NCBI GenBank assembly: GCA_009792885.1
Contig: WMCF01000206.1
Coordinates: 17,624-81,623, forward strand
Length of the DNA: 64,000 bases
From: Eremophila alpestris peregrina
Taxonomy: Eukaryota; Chordata; Aves; Passeriformes; Alaudidae
Direction: 5' to 3'
In this document: positions 23,201 to 34,070 of the stretch, one piece after another
How the letters are laid out: every line of letters starts with the position of its first letter
Position numbering within the stretch: the stretch's first letter is position 1
Notes under the pieces: model-generated
Seen by the model: only the letters and a program-made list of their open reading frames with translations
The model's database searches: none
Told to the model about the DNA's origin: nothing
Made by a program: the position numbers and the translations under genes

Positions 23201-24870
23201 CCTGGTGTGGGGAAAGAAGGGGAGAAAAAAAAAACCAGGAAAGACAGGAAAAAAACTTCACAAATCTTCACTGGGCTAATCCAGGAAATATCAATACACG
23301 GACCAAAAGGATGGAGGGACAAATTTGTGAGGAAAAGTGTGAGGAGCTGTGCTTGCAGAGCTGTGGGAAGGGACAGAGAGGGGATGGAGCGTCTTGGGAA
23401 GGTTGGAACCTACAAAAAAACCAGGGGCATTGAGGAGGCTGGGAGAGGCTGCAGGAGTGGAGGGGCAGAGCCAGAATTAGGATATCTGTAAGGAAAACAC
23501 TGGGGGAGAGGCTTGTCGATAGATTTGGAAAGGGAAGGCTGTTTCTTTGGATGTGGAATATTGTAATAGTGTTTTTGTTAGGGGTTAATAATGGGTATTA
23601 TTAAATTGATATTAATATGTGTGCTGCTGTTATCTGCCTTGGATTGGCAAGGAGGTGGAACAAGTATGATTTTAGTGTTTGTAGTCTCTGTTATCACAAA
23701 AATGATTAAAATACTATTCTAATAATGAAATAATGTAAAGATAATAATTTAAATTTTATAAATAATATAAAAACTAAAATATATAATATAGTTATTAATA
23801 ACATAAATACAATCATTACAACACTATTTTTTAAATTAATGTAGCCAATAGCTCAAAGTCAACCACAATGAAATCTTTTCTTTGGGATGGTCATTTGAGA
23901 AATCAGAAAACACTGGGCAAATTAAGCTTTCCCCATGAAATATGATGTGAGTAAACAATTCCCAATCAGCTCTCCTGGTACATGGTGTCAAAAGCACTTA
24001 GACTCCAATCTTTGATTGACCTGTGGCACTTTCTGTGGTAAATAATTAAAAATACTGTTTGCTGGAAGAGGAGCCAGTCTAATTGGAGGTGAAAACCACA
24101 ATTTCTGTGAAGAATTAAGAAAAAAAGAAGACAGACGGTGTCTTCCCCTATTTTAGCAGCAAACCAATTGCTCTAAAATATTATTTCCTGCTTGGTGGTT
24201 TCTACATCATCTTAAATAATGACAATAGGAGTGTCTTGCACAAAGCACTGTCTCATTTTTGGGGTAGGATATCAAACTCCCCTTCCAAAAATCCAACTGT
24301 CCTGATCATGAATCTGTAAACATTCAGTATGGGATCTGTCTATTTTTTTGGTACTGTACATGTTCTAGATTGTGAGATTGTGAGGACAAAGAATTGGTGA
24401 TAATTAGGGCTGTAAAACCTGTTTTTGTATTAAGGAGACAAAAAACTGCCATGTTTGTTTCATGGAGGAGGAAACAAATTTCAACTTCTTTGTCCAACAG
24501 GTGTAGAGTTGGCAGTGTTGGAGATATTTAACCATGAGTTATGGAAAAAAATCCTCCTAATTGTGAGATTGCATTGAAATTCTTGCTTTGCCCAGAATTT
24601 TTATGTATTAAAAAATTGTCTATTTGTTATCTTGGAGCTAGCAGAAAGAGAAATGCCAATGAGTTAGTTTAAAGAGATAATTATGAAATAAAATTTAATG
24701 AATGGCTGTGTTCCAGAAAAACCATGCAGTTTCTTCCCTGTAAATGCAGCTGCCCTTATAAAACATCTCAGGCTTATCTGCAGCATTCCCTGGCATGTTC
24801 TGGCTCAGAGCAAGGGCTGTGGGTTCACTTTGGTGTTCAGGGTTTCACTGGGAGGGGAGCAGTTCTCCCT
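23201..24870. other. Single-copy DNA with a strongly AT-rich block
   Basis: 23690-23845 is almost entirely A/T ('aataatataaaaactaaaat' style). The rest is ordinary AT-rich unique sequence. 23870-24110 carries TTTGATTGA and AAATAATTAAAA words. No gene recognised. Confidence 0.5.
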
Positions 24871-25045
24871 CATGGAATCATGGAATGGTTTGGGCTGGAA
24901 GAGACCTTAAAAATCACCCAGTTCCATGGGCAGGGACACCTTGCACTGTGCAAAGGCTGCTCCAAACCCCAGTGTCCAGCCTGGCCTTGGGCACTGCCAG
25001 GGATCCCCAGCCTCAGCTTCTCTGGGAATTCTGTTCCAGTTCCAC
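24871..25045 (-). mobile_element. CR1 LINE 3' fragment
   Basis: The reversed CR1 tail appears as 'catggaatcatggaatgg' followed by 'tttgggctggaagagacc'. The fragment is short, with typical CR1 text to about 25045 before similarity is lost. Confidence 0.9.
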
Positions 25046-28000
25046 GTGGCACAAGCAGGGAGCTGAGAGCTGCTGCTCCCAGCCCCACGTCCCTCAGAGG
25101 TGGCACTAACCAGAGTTTCCAGCAGGCTGAGATTTCCAGGCATTAATTGCCTGCTCCATGCTGGTTCCTGTCAGGGTGAACTTGCAGAAGCTTGGCCAGC
25201 ACTTCGTGCGGCAAATCATTGTCCCACCTCCCCATCAGCCTTGTGAAATCAAAAAGAACAGTGCCAAAAAGATAACTGTTTCGTAAGCACCTCTCTCCTT
25301 GCTGGACTCAGAGCCCTCAGCACTCAGTTAATCACAAATCAGACTGATTGTTTGACTCACATTAACAAAGCTCCTAATTTTGGCTTTCTGCCTTCAGTGG
25401 GGACTCAGCTGTTGTGTCTGAAATGACACTTTGAGAGGTCCCCTTGTCTCACAAGTCTCTTCTGTTGGCTCGTGCTTTAAATTTCCCATTTCTTTTCAGA
25501 TTTAACCAGTGAGCAGCCCATACAAAAAAATTTTAATGCTGATTTCTCCTCAAATATAGGCTCTGAATTTTAACCTGCCTGGAATTTAAACACCACCTCC
25601 TCCTCAAGCCCTGTAAGATCAAAACAGTAACTTGACACAGAGTTTGAAAACACAAACATCTTTCCAATCACCTCATTCTTGATGTGTTTTAAACTTTGGC
25701 AAAACGTAAGGATTTTGTGTTTCCTGCTTGCCAGAATGCTGCACATACTCCACAGCAAGTGGAATGCTGCTCACCCTTTGAAGTAATTTATTGTTATAAA
25801 TCAAACTGCTGACTCTCCATTTCTAAATAGAGGAGGAATCACCAAAATCCAGCTTTTTCAACAGGAAAGGTTGGGACAGCAAAGCAACTGCCCTGGTTTG
25901 GAGTAAACCCACTGACTGCATTGTCAGAGACTTCATGTCTTCCTTTTCTCATTCGGAATTGGGACATTTAATAAATTCATTTATTTAATAGGTCACATGA
26001 TTTTTCTTTTAAATTGCTGATTTTCACAAAAAACCCTCCTCTAATTCTATCACTTTCTTTCGGTATATATATAAATGTATATTAAAATCTCATATATATA
26101 AAAATATATATAAAAATATATTAAAAATTCAAACTCTAGTGCCAACTTTGCTTTTGCCCCTTTTTTTGTCATTACCTGGAAAATTCCTCTAAGACCACCA
26201 GGAATAACCAATCTACTCCTTTTTGCTTGGGGTACTGCACCTTCAGGAAGGATGGGACCAGTCAAAGAGTGCTTAAAAATACCAGGGAGATAAAAAACGA
26301 GAGAGAATTGGTGTGAATTTGGAGTTTGTGTTATTGAAAAGAAGACTGAGTTTAGATAGGGCAAGTTTTCAATTATACAAAAGATGTGGGGAGGAAAATC
26401 TGATCAAAACAAGTCCCTGTGAGTGGGTTCAGTGCACAGGGGACCATTCAGGAGATGAACCCTGCCCCACCTCATGCACCATTGGATCTCTAACCTGACA
26501 TTCCTAGGGAAACATTTATCCCCAAACATGTATTTATATATATATTTTTATATGTATATACAAATTTAGTTTCCATTAAACTTGAAATACACCTTTAAAT
26601 TCACAGCTTTCATTTCTTTTTATTTAAATGCTGGTTGTAAAAGACTCAGATCTGCAAAGCTGACAAAGTTCCTCTTAAAATCCTGTTTATGGCAAAGTGC
26701 ACCTCGTGTGACAATAAAGCCATGAATTCACTAAAATCATAAGAACATCATTATGACTAGTCCAGATCTAAGAGTCACAGAAAAAAAAGTGCTTGAATTT
26801 AAATTGATATCTGTGTGGATTTTAATGGATCCTCAGTGGAGAGGGTCACAAGTTTCTGCCTCTTGTACAACAAGGAGGTGCATGAAGTGCACATGAAATA
26901 CCTGCTCAAATTGGATGCTGAATCAGGAGCTGAAGTGGTTGAAAAAGTGGTTGAAAACCACATTTCTGTCTTGAGCTTCTCTTCCCATTCAGGCTGGAAT
27001 CACAGGTCCCTGAGAGCAGCTCTGCTTATCTGCAGCCCAACAATGTCAGAATCACCAGGCATGAGGGCTTCTGGTGAGAGCAGGACCAGTTGTAAATGAT
27101 CATTCGTGTTCAGAGCTGCGCTAAAACAAAACATAATCAAACTTTTTTGGGTGGGAAAGATAAAATATGAGAGCTGAACCTGTGGACAAGGGCCAGAGGA
27201 GGATTCCTGGGTAGGAAACACAGCTGAAGAGGCACTGCCAGGAGAGCAGCCAGCCTTCAACCCTTCTCCAGTCCCAGAAATCAGGGATATCCATCAGAAA
27301 AAGCTCTTGAAAATCTCCTTTCTAACTGTTGAGAAGGAATGGGCAGACACTTAAAAGAGGGATGCAGAACCAGAGGCTTCTGAGGTGGTTCTGGCATTCA
27401 GGGGCCAAGGTTACCTGAGATGTTTGATACCAATTTTTAATTTGGTTAGGAAAGTATAATCGACCTAACTTAAAATAATGGATTTGGATAGTATTCAAAT
27501 GTACCAGAAACATGGACTAAGTTTTGAAAGCAAAAGAGGCTGTATTTTGTTAGTTTATTTATAGAGTTGTAAATGCAGGAACTTTCATCCCTTAGAACAG
27601 ATGATAGAAAAGGTAGCAGATGTTTCTTTTGAAACACTTTTTAACCTGGCAGTGATATTTTTCACTCCAAAATTGCTGCACTGTGTGTCGTTTTCATACA
27701 TTTTTAAAGCATTCTCTTGCTTCTTCCTAGGTTAAATGTTGTGGCAGGAGTGACTGAAAGTGTTGTTTAAAAACTGTTAAAAATTGTTGAAGAGTGTTAA
27801 AAATCTGTTAAGTTCTGTGCTCGTAGTATAAGGGCAGTCTGGCTCTTCTTTGGCAATTGCACACTGAAAAAAGGGGAAAAAACTTTCCAGCACAATCTGG
27901 ATTCAAGAATCCTTTAAAATCCCCAGTGCAACCGAGTTAAGGAAAGCTTTCTGAGTGTACACAGCTATTTCTTTGGGAAGAAAGCTCCCGGAGCAGCGCT

Positions 28001-28724
28001 GCAGATTGCAGGAAACTTTCAAACATCTGCGAGGTGCAGGCTGTAAGTGGAGCTGAAAAGAGCCCAAACCTGTGAAAACACCCAGTCAAACCACCCAGAC
28101 AACTTCATCTGTGCTCCCTCTGGTGCTGCCTGAGGCAAGAAAAACAGAACCCCCAGGCAACTTTATCCAGGCATCACTGAAGAGTCTTGTTGGGTGAGTT
28201 CCTGTCTAGCATCATTCCCACAGCCTGGGAAAGCATCCTCTGGATGTTTCGGGATTTTGTTTTAAAGTTTGCTGGGGTTTTCACTGAGTCTCCAACAACT
28301 GCTGTTTCTAAAGAGCCCACACAAACCCCAACACCTCACCCTCACTAAATGCAGCTGAAAGTTTCATTTCCCCAAGGTCTGCACAGAGCACCTGAGGTTT
28401 CTCCACTTGTCCTTGGCCCTCAGGATGTCTGGGGAATATTTTCCCGGGATAGGGCAGGTTGGAAGTTTGTCTCCTGTTCTACAGAGGCAGACAACTACTG
28501 CTGCAAACAGAAGGAAAAGCCAGCTTTGCTCCCAGTTTTTCCACAGCTTTGCTCTGGAGCTTTATTCCATCTTTTCTGCTCAGCTTCAAGAGTCTCAGCC
28601 TGCTGCCTCCTCTCTTGTGTTTCCTCCTCTTTCCAGGGTGTTTAACCTCTCTTGTTTTCCACTACCTTCCACTAAACAAAGGGATCATGAGTTGCATTTG
28701 TCCCTCTCACAATTTCCAAGTGGC
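25046..28724. other. Single-copy non-coding DNA with two AT microsatellites
   Basis: (TA)n-type tracts at 26063-26128 and about 26528-26565. No gene recognised. A small CpG-containing patch lies at about 27985-28050. Frames in 28349-28758 overlap in several registers but show no protein signature. Confidence 0.5.
26063..26128. repeat. AT-rich microsatellite
   Basis: Imperfect TA and TAAAA repeats. Confidence 0.9.
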
Positions 28725-28920
28725 CAACGCCGGCGTTAACATTAAAGTTCAGCGGTGATTGTCCAGCTAAAGAGGAGTCACCAGCCTTGAATTCCTCATG
28801 AATTAGCTCCTGGAAAAAGATCCACAATTCAAAATGTCCCAATGGGTTCGCGCTTCCCAGGATTTGAAAGCCCACAGAGAAACCCTAAAACACTGCGAGG
28901 TAACTAAGACATGGGCGAGT
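28725..28920. promoter_or_regulatory. CpG-retaining segment with 12-bp palindrome
   Basis: Nine or so CpGs in about 195 bp, beginning with the perfect palindrome AACGCCGGCGTT (28726-28737), followed directly by aacattaaag. No coding exon recognised. It could be a regulatory element. Confidence 0.3.
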
Positions 28921-29885
28921 TTATAATGAAAGAACACACAATTCTCTTTATTTTCCATGTGGAAAAAAGGAGGAAAAAAAAGGAGGGAGAAAAAAAAGTT
29001 TCCTTCGGCTTTGCTTTAAATGTCCCAGTGTGTGAACACACACTCCAGGCACAAGTTAAAAGAGGGGCTGAAAACACAAAACCTATAATGGATGTCTAGA
29101 CTTGGAGTCACTTCCAGCACCTTAATACTCCTGCCCATGAGTGGGAACAAGGTGGGTATGTCCACTTTCAATCAGCAGCACATTCCTCCACATTTTCTCT
29201 TATTTGTTTTTATTCCACAGAAATGAAGCTCAACAGCCACTTTACAGACGTTTAATTAGACAATTCCCTTCCCTTTAAAACTTTTTACATCGAGTTGTCT
29301 CAACAGGCACAGGACTGAGGCATGACTTTTATAGAGAGGGGAAAAAAAAAAGAGCTTGACCACAAGGAGCAAATTAAAGCAATAGTTAAAAAATGAACTG
29401 CTAATTCAACCACATCTTCAATGGAAAATTCATATTACAATGCAAACACCAGCATATTTCTTTCTCCTTTGTGAGTTTAACTTGGAACCTCACCACAGCT
29501 TTAAAACTGGATGAAAAGCAAAGAGTTTTGGAGTGAGAATTTCTAGCATCTGTTTTGCTGTGGCAGCACTACAAGAGAAAAAAAAAGACCCTTGTATTAA
29601 AAGATAGCTGAGGATGTTTGGCTCAGTTTTCTGACCTTGGTCTTCTTGTTGACACTGAGAAAATCTGATCACTATACCCTAAATTATTTTTTTTTCTTTG
29701 TGCAAACTATAATTCTGCACTTTCCAATTATTTCTGATGTTATTTGAGAGACATTTCCAGGACCTCAGCATGACAGTCAGGTCTCAGTTTTTTTTTTTTT
29801 TTTTGCTAAAGGTTACAGGATGTACAGTTTTAAAACTGTCAAATTAAATAATCAGCCCACTGCAGTTACAGGGGGGCCACTAATG
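28921..29885. other. Single-copy non-coding DNA
   Basis: Purine-rich patch at about 28961-28997, T-run at 29788-29804. No gene recognised. Confidence 0.55.
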
Positions 29886-30302
29886 GGATCAGAGGGCTGG
29901 AACACCTCTGTGCTGGAGCCAGGCTGGGAGAGCTGGGGTTGTTCAGCCTGGAGAAGTCTCCAGGGAGAGCTCAGAGCCCCTTCCAGTGCCTAAAGGGGCT
30001 CCAGGAGAGCTGGAGAGGGACTGGGGACAAGGGGTGGAATGATGGGACATGGAGGAATGGCTTAAAATGGCAAGATGGGATTTTGGGCAGGAATTGTTCC
30101 CTGTGAGGGTGGGCAGTGCCTGGCACAGGGTGCCCAGAGCAGCTGGGGCTGCCCCTGGATCCCTGGCAGTGCCCAAGGCCAGGCTGGACATTGGGGCTGG
30201 GAGCAGCCTGGCACAGTGGGAGCTGTCCCTGCCCATGGCAGGGGTGGCTCTGGATGGGCTTTAAGGTCCCTTCCAACCCAAACATTCCACGATTCCACGA
30301 TT
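29886..30302 (+). mobile_element. CR1 LINE, ORF2 end and 3' end
   Basis: Runs from 'gatcagagggctggaacacc' through 'ttgttcagcctggagaag' to the CR1 tail 'attccacgattccacgatt' (about 30284-30302). It is related to the copies at 9.8 and 43.5 kb but more diverged in its middle. 5'-truncated, with no intact ORF2. Confidence 0.95.
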
Positions 30303-30473
30303 TTAAACTGGTGATGGAATTCCCCAGCTCCTTTGCCTGCTGCTTGCTTTGATGCCTTAAGTTTTATCTTCCCTGTGTTTGAGGCTCTGTGCTGCCCAGG
30401 GCTGCAGCTCTGAGCTCACACTCAGGCTCACTCAGCTCTGCACACAGCAGGGACACAAAACAAATCCTGTCCC

Positions 30474-30824
30474 TGCTGCACACCAAGGACAATGGCACAA
30501 GTTCTCAGGCCCAAAAGCACAAACAAGGCTGGGCTGAAGGAAGAAAACAAGAATGGGATTCATAACCTGCAGCTATAACTGGACAATTAAACCCCAATAT
30601 GCAAATGGACCAAAACTTATAAAAGTGTGAGATCTTGTGACCATTTGTCCATTTTGTGACCATTTTGGATCAATTTTGTGCCCATTTTGGGTCCACCTTG
30701 GTGTAGCCCTGGCCAGGCTCTTGTCCTGCCCAAGGTGTGTCCTTTAAGGCCCTTTAATAAATACATACTTTATTCTCTTAGCTCTGTCCAGTCTCTGCTC
30801 CAGCTCAGCCTTCCCAAGGCATCA
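30474..30824 (+). mobile_element. Solo LTR of an avian (passerine-type) endogenous retrovirus
   Basis: Begins with 'tgctgcacaccaagg' and ends '...aaggcatca', consistent with TG...CA termini. It has a TATA box (TATAAAA, 30618-30624) and a poly(A) signal AATAAA at 30756-30761, about 138 bp apart. The text around 'caaggtgtgtcctttaaggc' matches, from recall, a common songbird LTR. No internal retroviral genes flank it. I could not find a clear target-site duplication, so the exact ends are approximate. Confidence 0.65.
30618..30624 (+). promoter_or_regulatory. TATA box of the solo LTR
   Basis: TATAAAA placed upstream of the LTR poly(A) signal as expected for a retroviral U3 promoter. Current activity is unknown. 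Confidence 0.5.
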
Positions 30825-31489
30825 GAGAGAAAGGCCTGAAGCAGCTCCTTGTGCCACAGCAGTGCCATGGCCAGGGCCACCAAGCAGGAGTTGTCCCCTT
30901 GCACCTGTAAGGAGCTGCTTGGACCCTCAGTTTAACCTCTGGACCTCCAGCTGCTGCAGAAGGATGCCAGGAACTCTGAGGGCAATTACTCAAGGGTAGG
31001 AATTCGCCCTGTGATTACAAAACAACTGACCCTGTGCACATTTTCCAGATTTTTTTCCTCACCAGGAATGGTTAAAAAGTAGCCAGAATGGAGTTCATAC
31101 ATAATCAGAGTCTTAATGAGGTGTTAAACATTGTGGAAGGTTAGGTACTTGAACCAAGGATTTAATACCACTGTGGTTCCCTTCACATCACAGACAACTT
31201 TTGGGCTTGAAGATTGAAGGTTTGCTGACAAATGAGAGCTGAATCCTGACCCTTGTGATACCAGCAGTGCTTTGTCATGTGCTTTCAGTCACAATTTTAC
31301 CATTGGCACGATGTTTTATAGAAAATCAGAGCAGAATTTTTTCTCTTTGGAACACATGGTGTGGTTTGATCCATAAAAATACAATATTTCTTTTTTTTTT
31401 TTACTGAAGTCCTCTTTGGATTCTTGAGTTTGCCTGCTGGGATACCACACTGGGAATGAGTTTTGACTTTCACAAGAAGCAGAAAAAAG
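30825..31489. other. Non-coding DNA after the LTR
   Basis: 30825-30990 is GC-richer and might be part of an unrecognised repeat. The remainder is single copy with a T-run near 31390-31402. No gene. Confidence 0.5.
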
Positions 31490-31860
31490 GACTTTATAAC
31501 GATCCTTGCAGTCAGTGAATCTCTCAGAGTCTTTACACTACAGCCTCATTAAGTGCACTTTTAGCTGAAAACAATTGCTTTCAATTGCCCAGTGACAGTG
31601 ACAAGGAGAACACAAATAAAAAGTTTAATTTCCTACCGGAGTGGACTAGATAATTGATTTTATATCCAAGTGATCTATGGGAAATGCAATGCCAGTTGTT
31701 CCAATACAAATAGGAAAGGATTAATTTCTCCACAAGGAAAATCCGTATTGATCAACCGAGCCTCATTAACCACTTACAAGTCAGACTGTTGGAAGTAAAC
31801 TTCAGTACATAATTTTTGTGGCAATTCATTTCCCTTCCTCAGTGTGAATCAAGCAGAGAA
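31490..31860. promoter_or_regulatory. Candidate conserved enhancer-like segment
   Basis: Repeat-free, dense in homeodomain-type words: tcattaagtgc (31546), caattgctttcaattgc (31572-31588), ataattgatt (31650), attaattt and ctcattaacc (31762-31770). Such clustering is typical of deeply conserved vertebrate enhancers, but conservation cannot be assessed here. Confidence 0.3.
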
Positions 31861-33477
31861 GTAGTTTTTTGAAGTGATTTTGAAGCGATCACATGAGATC
31901 CATAATCTCAGCTGGCCTTGTAATTCCAATCAGTTTGGAACAACTCAGCCCCACAGCTCTGCTTCTGCCTGGTCTGGGATTACTCCTAGGGAGATCCTTC
32001 TGTGGCTTCAGAGAACCTATTCAGGATCCCATTTTCTGGGGGAGAATATAAATCAGTTGAGAGCTGATATAAACCATGGGTACCATTGTAAAAGCCTGGT
32101 GAGTTCCCACAAAGGGAGTATGTGGTGAAAGGAATCTGCTGAAGGATTATCCTGAGTTCCTGTGTTCCCAAGGGTTAAATTTTTTGATGTCCCCAACAAG
32201 TCTTGCAAGTTTGATGCCCCCAACTTGATCCTTGCAAGTCCATAAACCAGGGGTGAAGCAACAGGACCGAATGAGAAGCCCTGACATCTCCAATCAGGCC
32301 ACAGCAATTTCTGAGGCTGCAGTAAAAAATCTTCTTCCTGATTCTTGGTGATTTGCCTCAGAGGAACCCAAAAAGATCAGGGCTTCCTACTTTTCCCTGT
32401 TTCTTTACCTCTGGATTACCAGAGAGCACGCAAGAGTGTGCTTGTGGGGGCTTTCCTGAATTCTTTAACATCAGTAAAAAGCATGAGCTCAGAACTGTGC
32501 AGCACACAGGAAACCAGGTGCCTATACTTAAACTGAAACCTGCCAAATGTCTGCTTGGGGAACACTTCTGCAGGTTTTCCAAGGAGAACAGAGCAAAGTT
32601 AAGCCTCGCCCCATCTTGTGAGGTGGGAAAAGTGAGAGACTTTCCTTTTCACATCCCAGTTGGCACAGAAATCAGGCAAAACGACTGAGCCATCTCAGTG
32701 CTGTGCAGGAGAACAAAACACACCCTGAGGATCAGTGTTGGGGCTGGGCTGTGCTGTGAGGATCTGCCACCACCCCCTCCCCAAACCCCACCACCACCCC
32801 AAACTGGAGCAACCACCAGATGGGGTGATTGCCAGGATATCTGGAGAAGGAGATCAACACATAGAACACGAAATTCTGCACTTGTCATGCTCTGGCTTTG
32901 GCCATAGCTCTTTCCTCATCACATCTCCCTAATGGTGTTTGAAGATGGATTTGCTGCCAAACCATTTTTGCTGTGATTTATTTATTTTTGTCATATTCCT
33001 GAGCTGAAAATCAGCATGCATCAATGCAGACATTGATACTCTTCCATATACAATTTTTGTTAATATAACATGAGGCACAAAATCCTGGAACTCCTAAGAA
33101 GTTCTAAATCCTGCTGGCCCTGGCAGACCACAAACTCTCTGCCTGTCTTTCCTAAGAGAAGACTGCTGCAATAGATCTAAGAAGTTGAAAAGATCATCCC
33201 TTGCTTAACTTTGTCCCCTGAAAATCACAGGCACTTCTCATTTGAGTTTTCAAGGTTATTGGACTATGTGCATTGTTGTATTTTCATTGAACCATAAACA
33301 CTGATAAGGTGATTTCAACAAAAGATCAGTTTCCACCTCAGAGGATGTGGGCTCGAGTTTGCCTGTTGCACTGTACTAAAACAAATGTGTTTGTCTGAAT
33401 TCTTCCAACCAAAGAGCAAAAACATCACTGCTTGGTGGGGAGCCAGTGATACAGAGAGAGAGCTGGCTCAGCTTTTG
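31861..33477. other. Single-copy non-coding DNA
   Basis: No gene recognised. An imperfect repetition of 'cttgcaagt' occurs near 32200-32240, and a G4-prone motif lies at 32773-32800. Confidence 0.5.
32773..32800 (-). other. G-quadruplex-prone motif on the minus strand
   Basis: Four C-runs on the plus strand (C5, C4, C4, C4) are separated by 1, 3 and 7 bases, so the minus strand fits the G4 pattern with runs of four or more. Confidence 0.6.
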
Positions 33478-34070
33478 TCCATGTGGCCAAGGAGGCCCCT
33501 GGCAGCTGGGCTGGGTGAGGAATTGTGTGTGCAGCAGGAGCAGGGCAGGGATTGTCCCTCTGTGCTCCAGGGCTGGGGCCAGTCCTGGCTCCTGCAGGAG
33601 AGCCCTGGAGGGGCTGGAGCGTGGCCAGGGCAGGGAATGGAGCTGGGGAAGGGGCTGGAGCCCCAGGAGGGGCTGAGGGAGCTGGGAAGGGGCTGAGGCT
33701 GGAGCAAAGGAGGCTCAGGGGGGCCCTTGTGGCTCTGCACAAGTCCCTGACAGAAGGGGCAGTGAGGGGGGGTTCAGGCTCTTCTGCCATGTCCAAAATA
33801 AAAGAATGAAAGGAAATGGCCTCAAATTGCACCAGGGGAGGCTCAGATTAGATAGGAGAAAAAAAAAATTCTCTACAAGAGTAGTGAAGCAGTCAGGCTT
33901 TGAAATGCATTGCCCAGGGAGGTTTGGAGTCCCTGTGTGTGGCAGTGCTCAGGAGCAGTCTGGATGTGGCCCTTGGGGACAGGGTTTTTGCTGATGCTGG
34001 TGCTGCTGGGGTGGCTCTGGGCGATCCTGGAGGGCTCTTCCCACCTTGGTGATTCTGTGTTTCTGTGATC
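33478..34070 (+). mobile_element. CR1 LINE, ORF2 end and 3' end
   Basis: Closest to the 51.2-kb copy. It runs from 'tccatgtggccaaggaggc' through the shared 'gaggaattgtgtgtgcagca' block to the tail 'gattctgtgtttctgtgat'. Both CR1 3' landmarks ('gcccagggaggtttggagtc', 'ggatgtggcccttggggaca') are present. 5'-truncated, and coding frames are broken. Confidence 0.95.
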
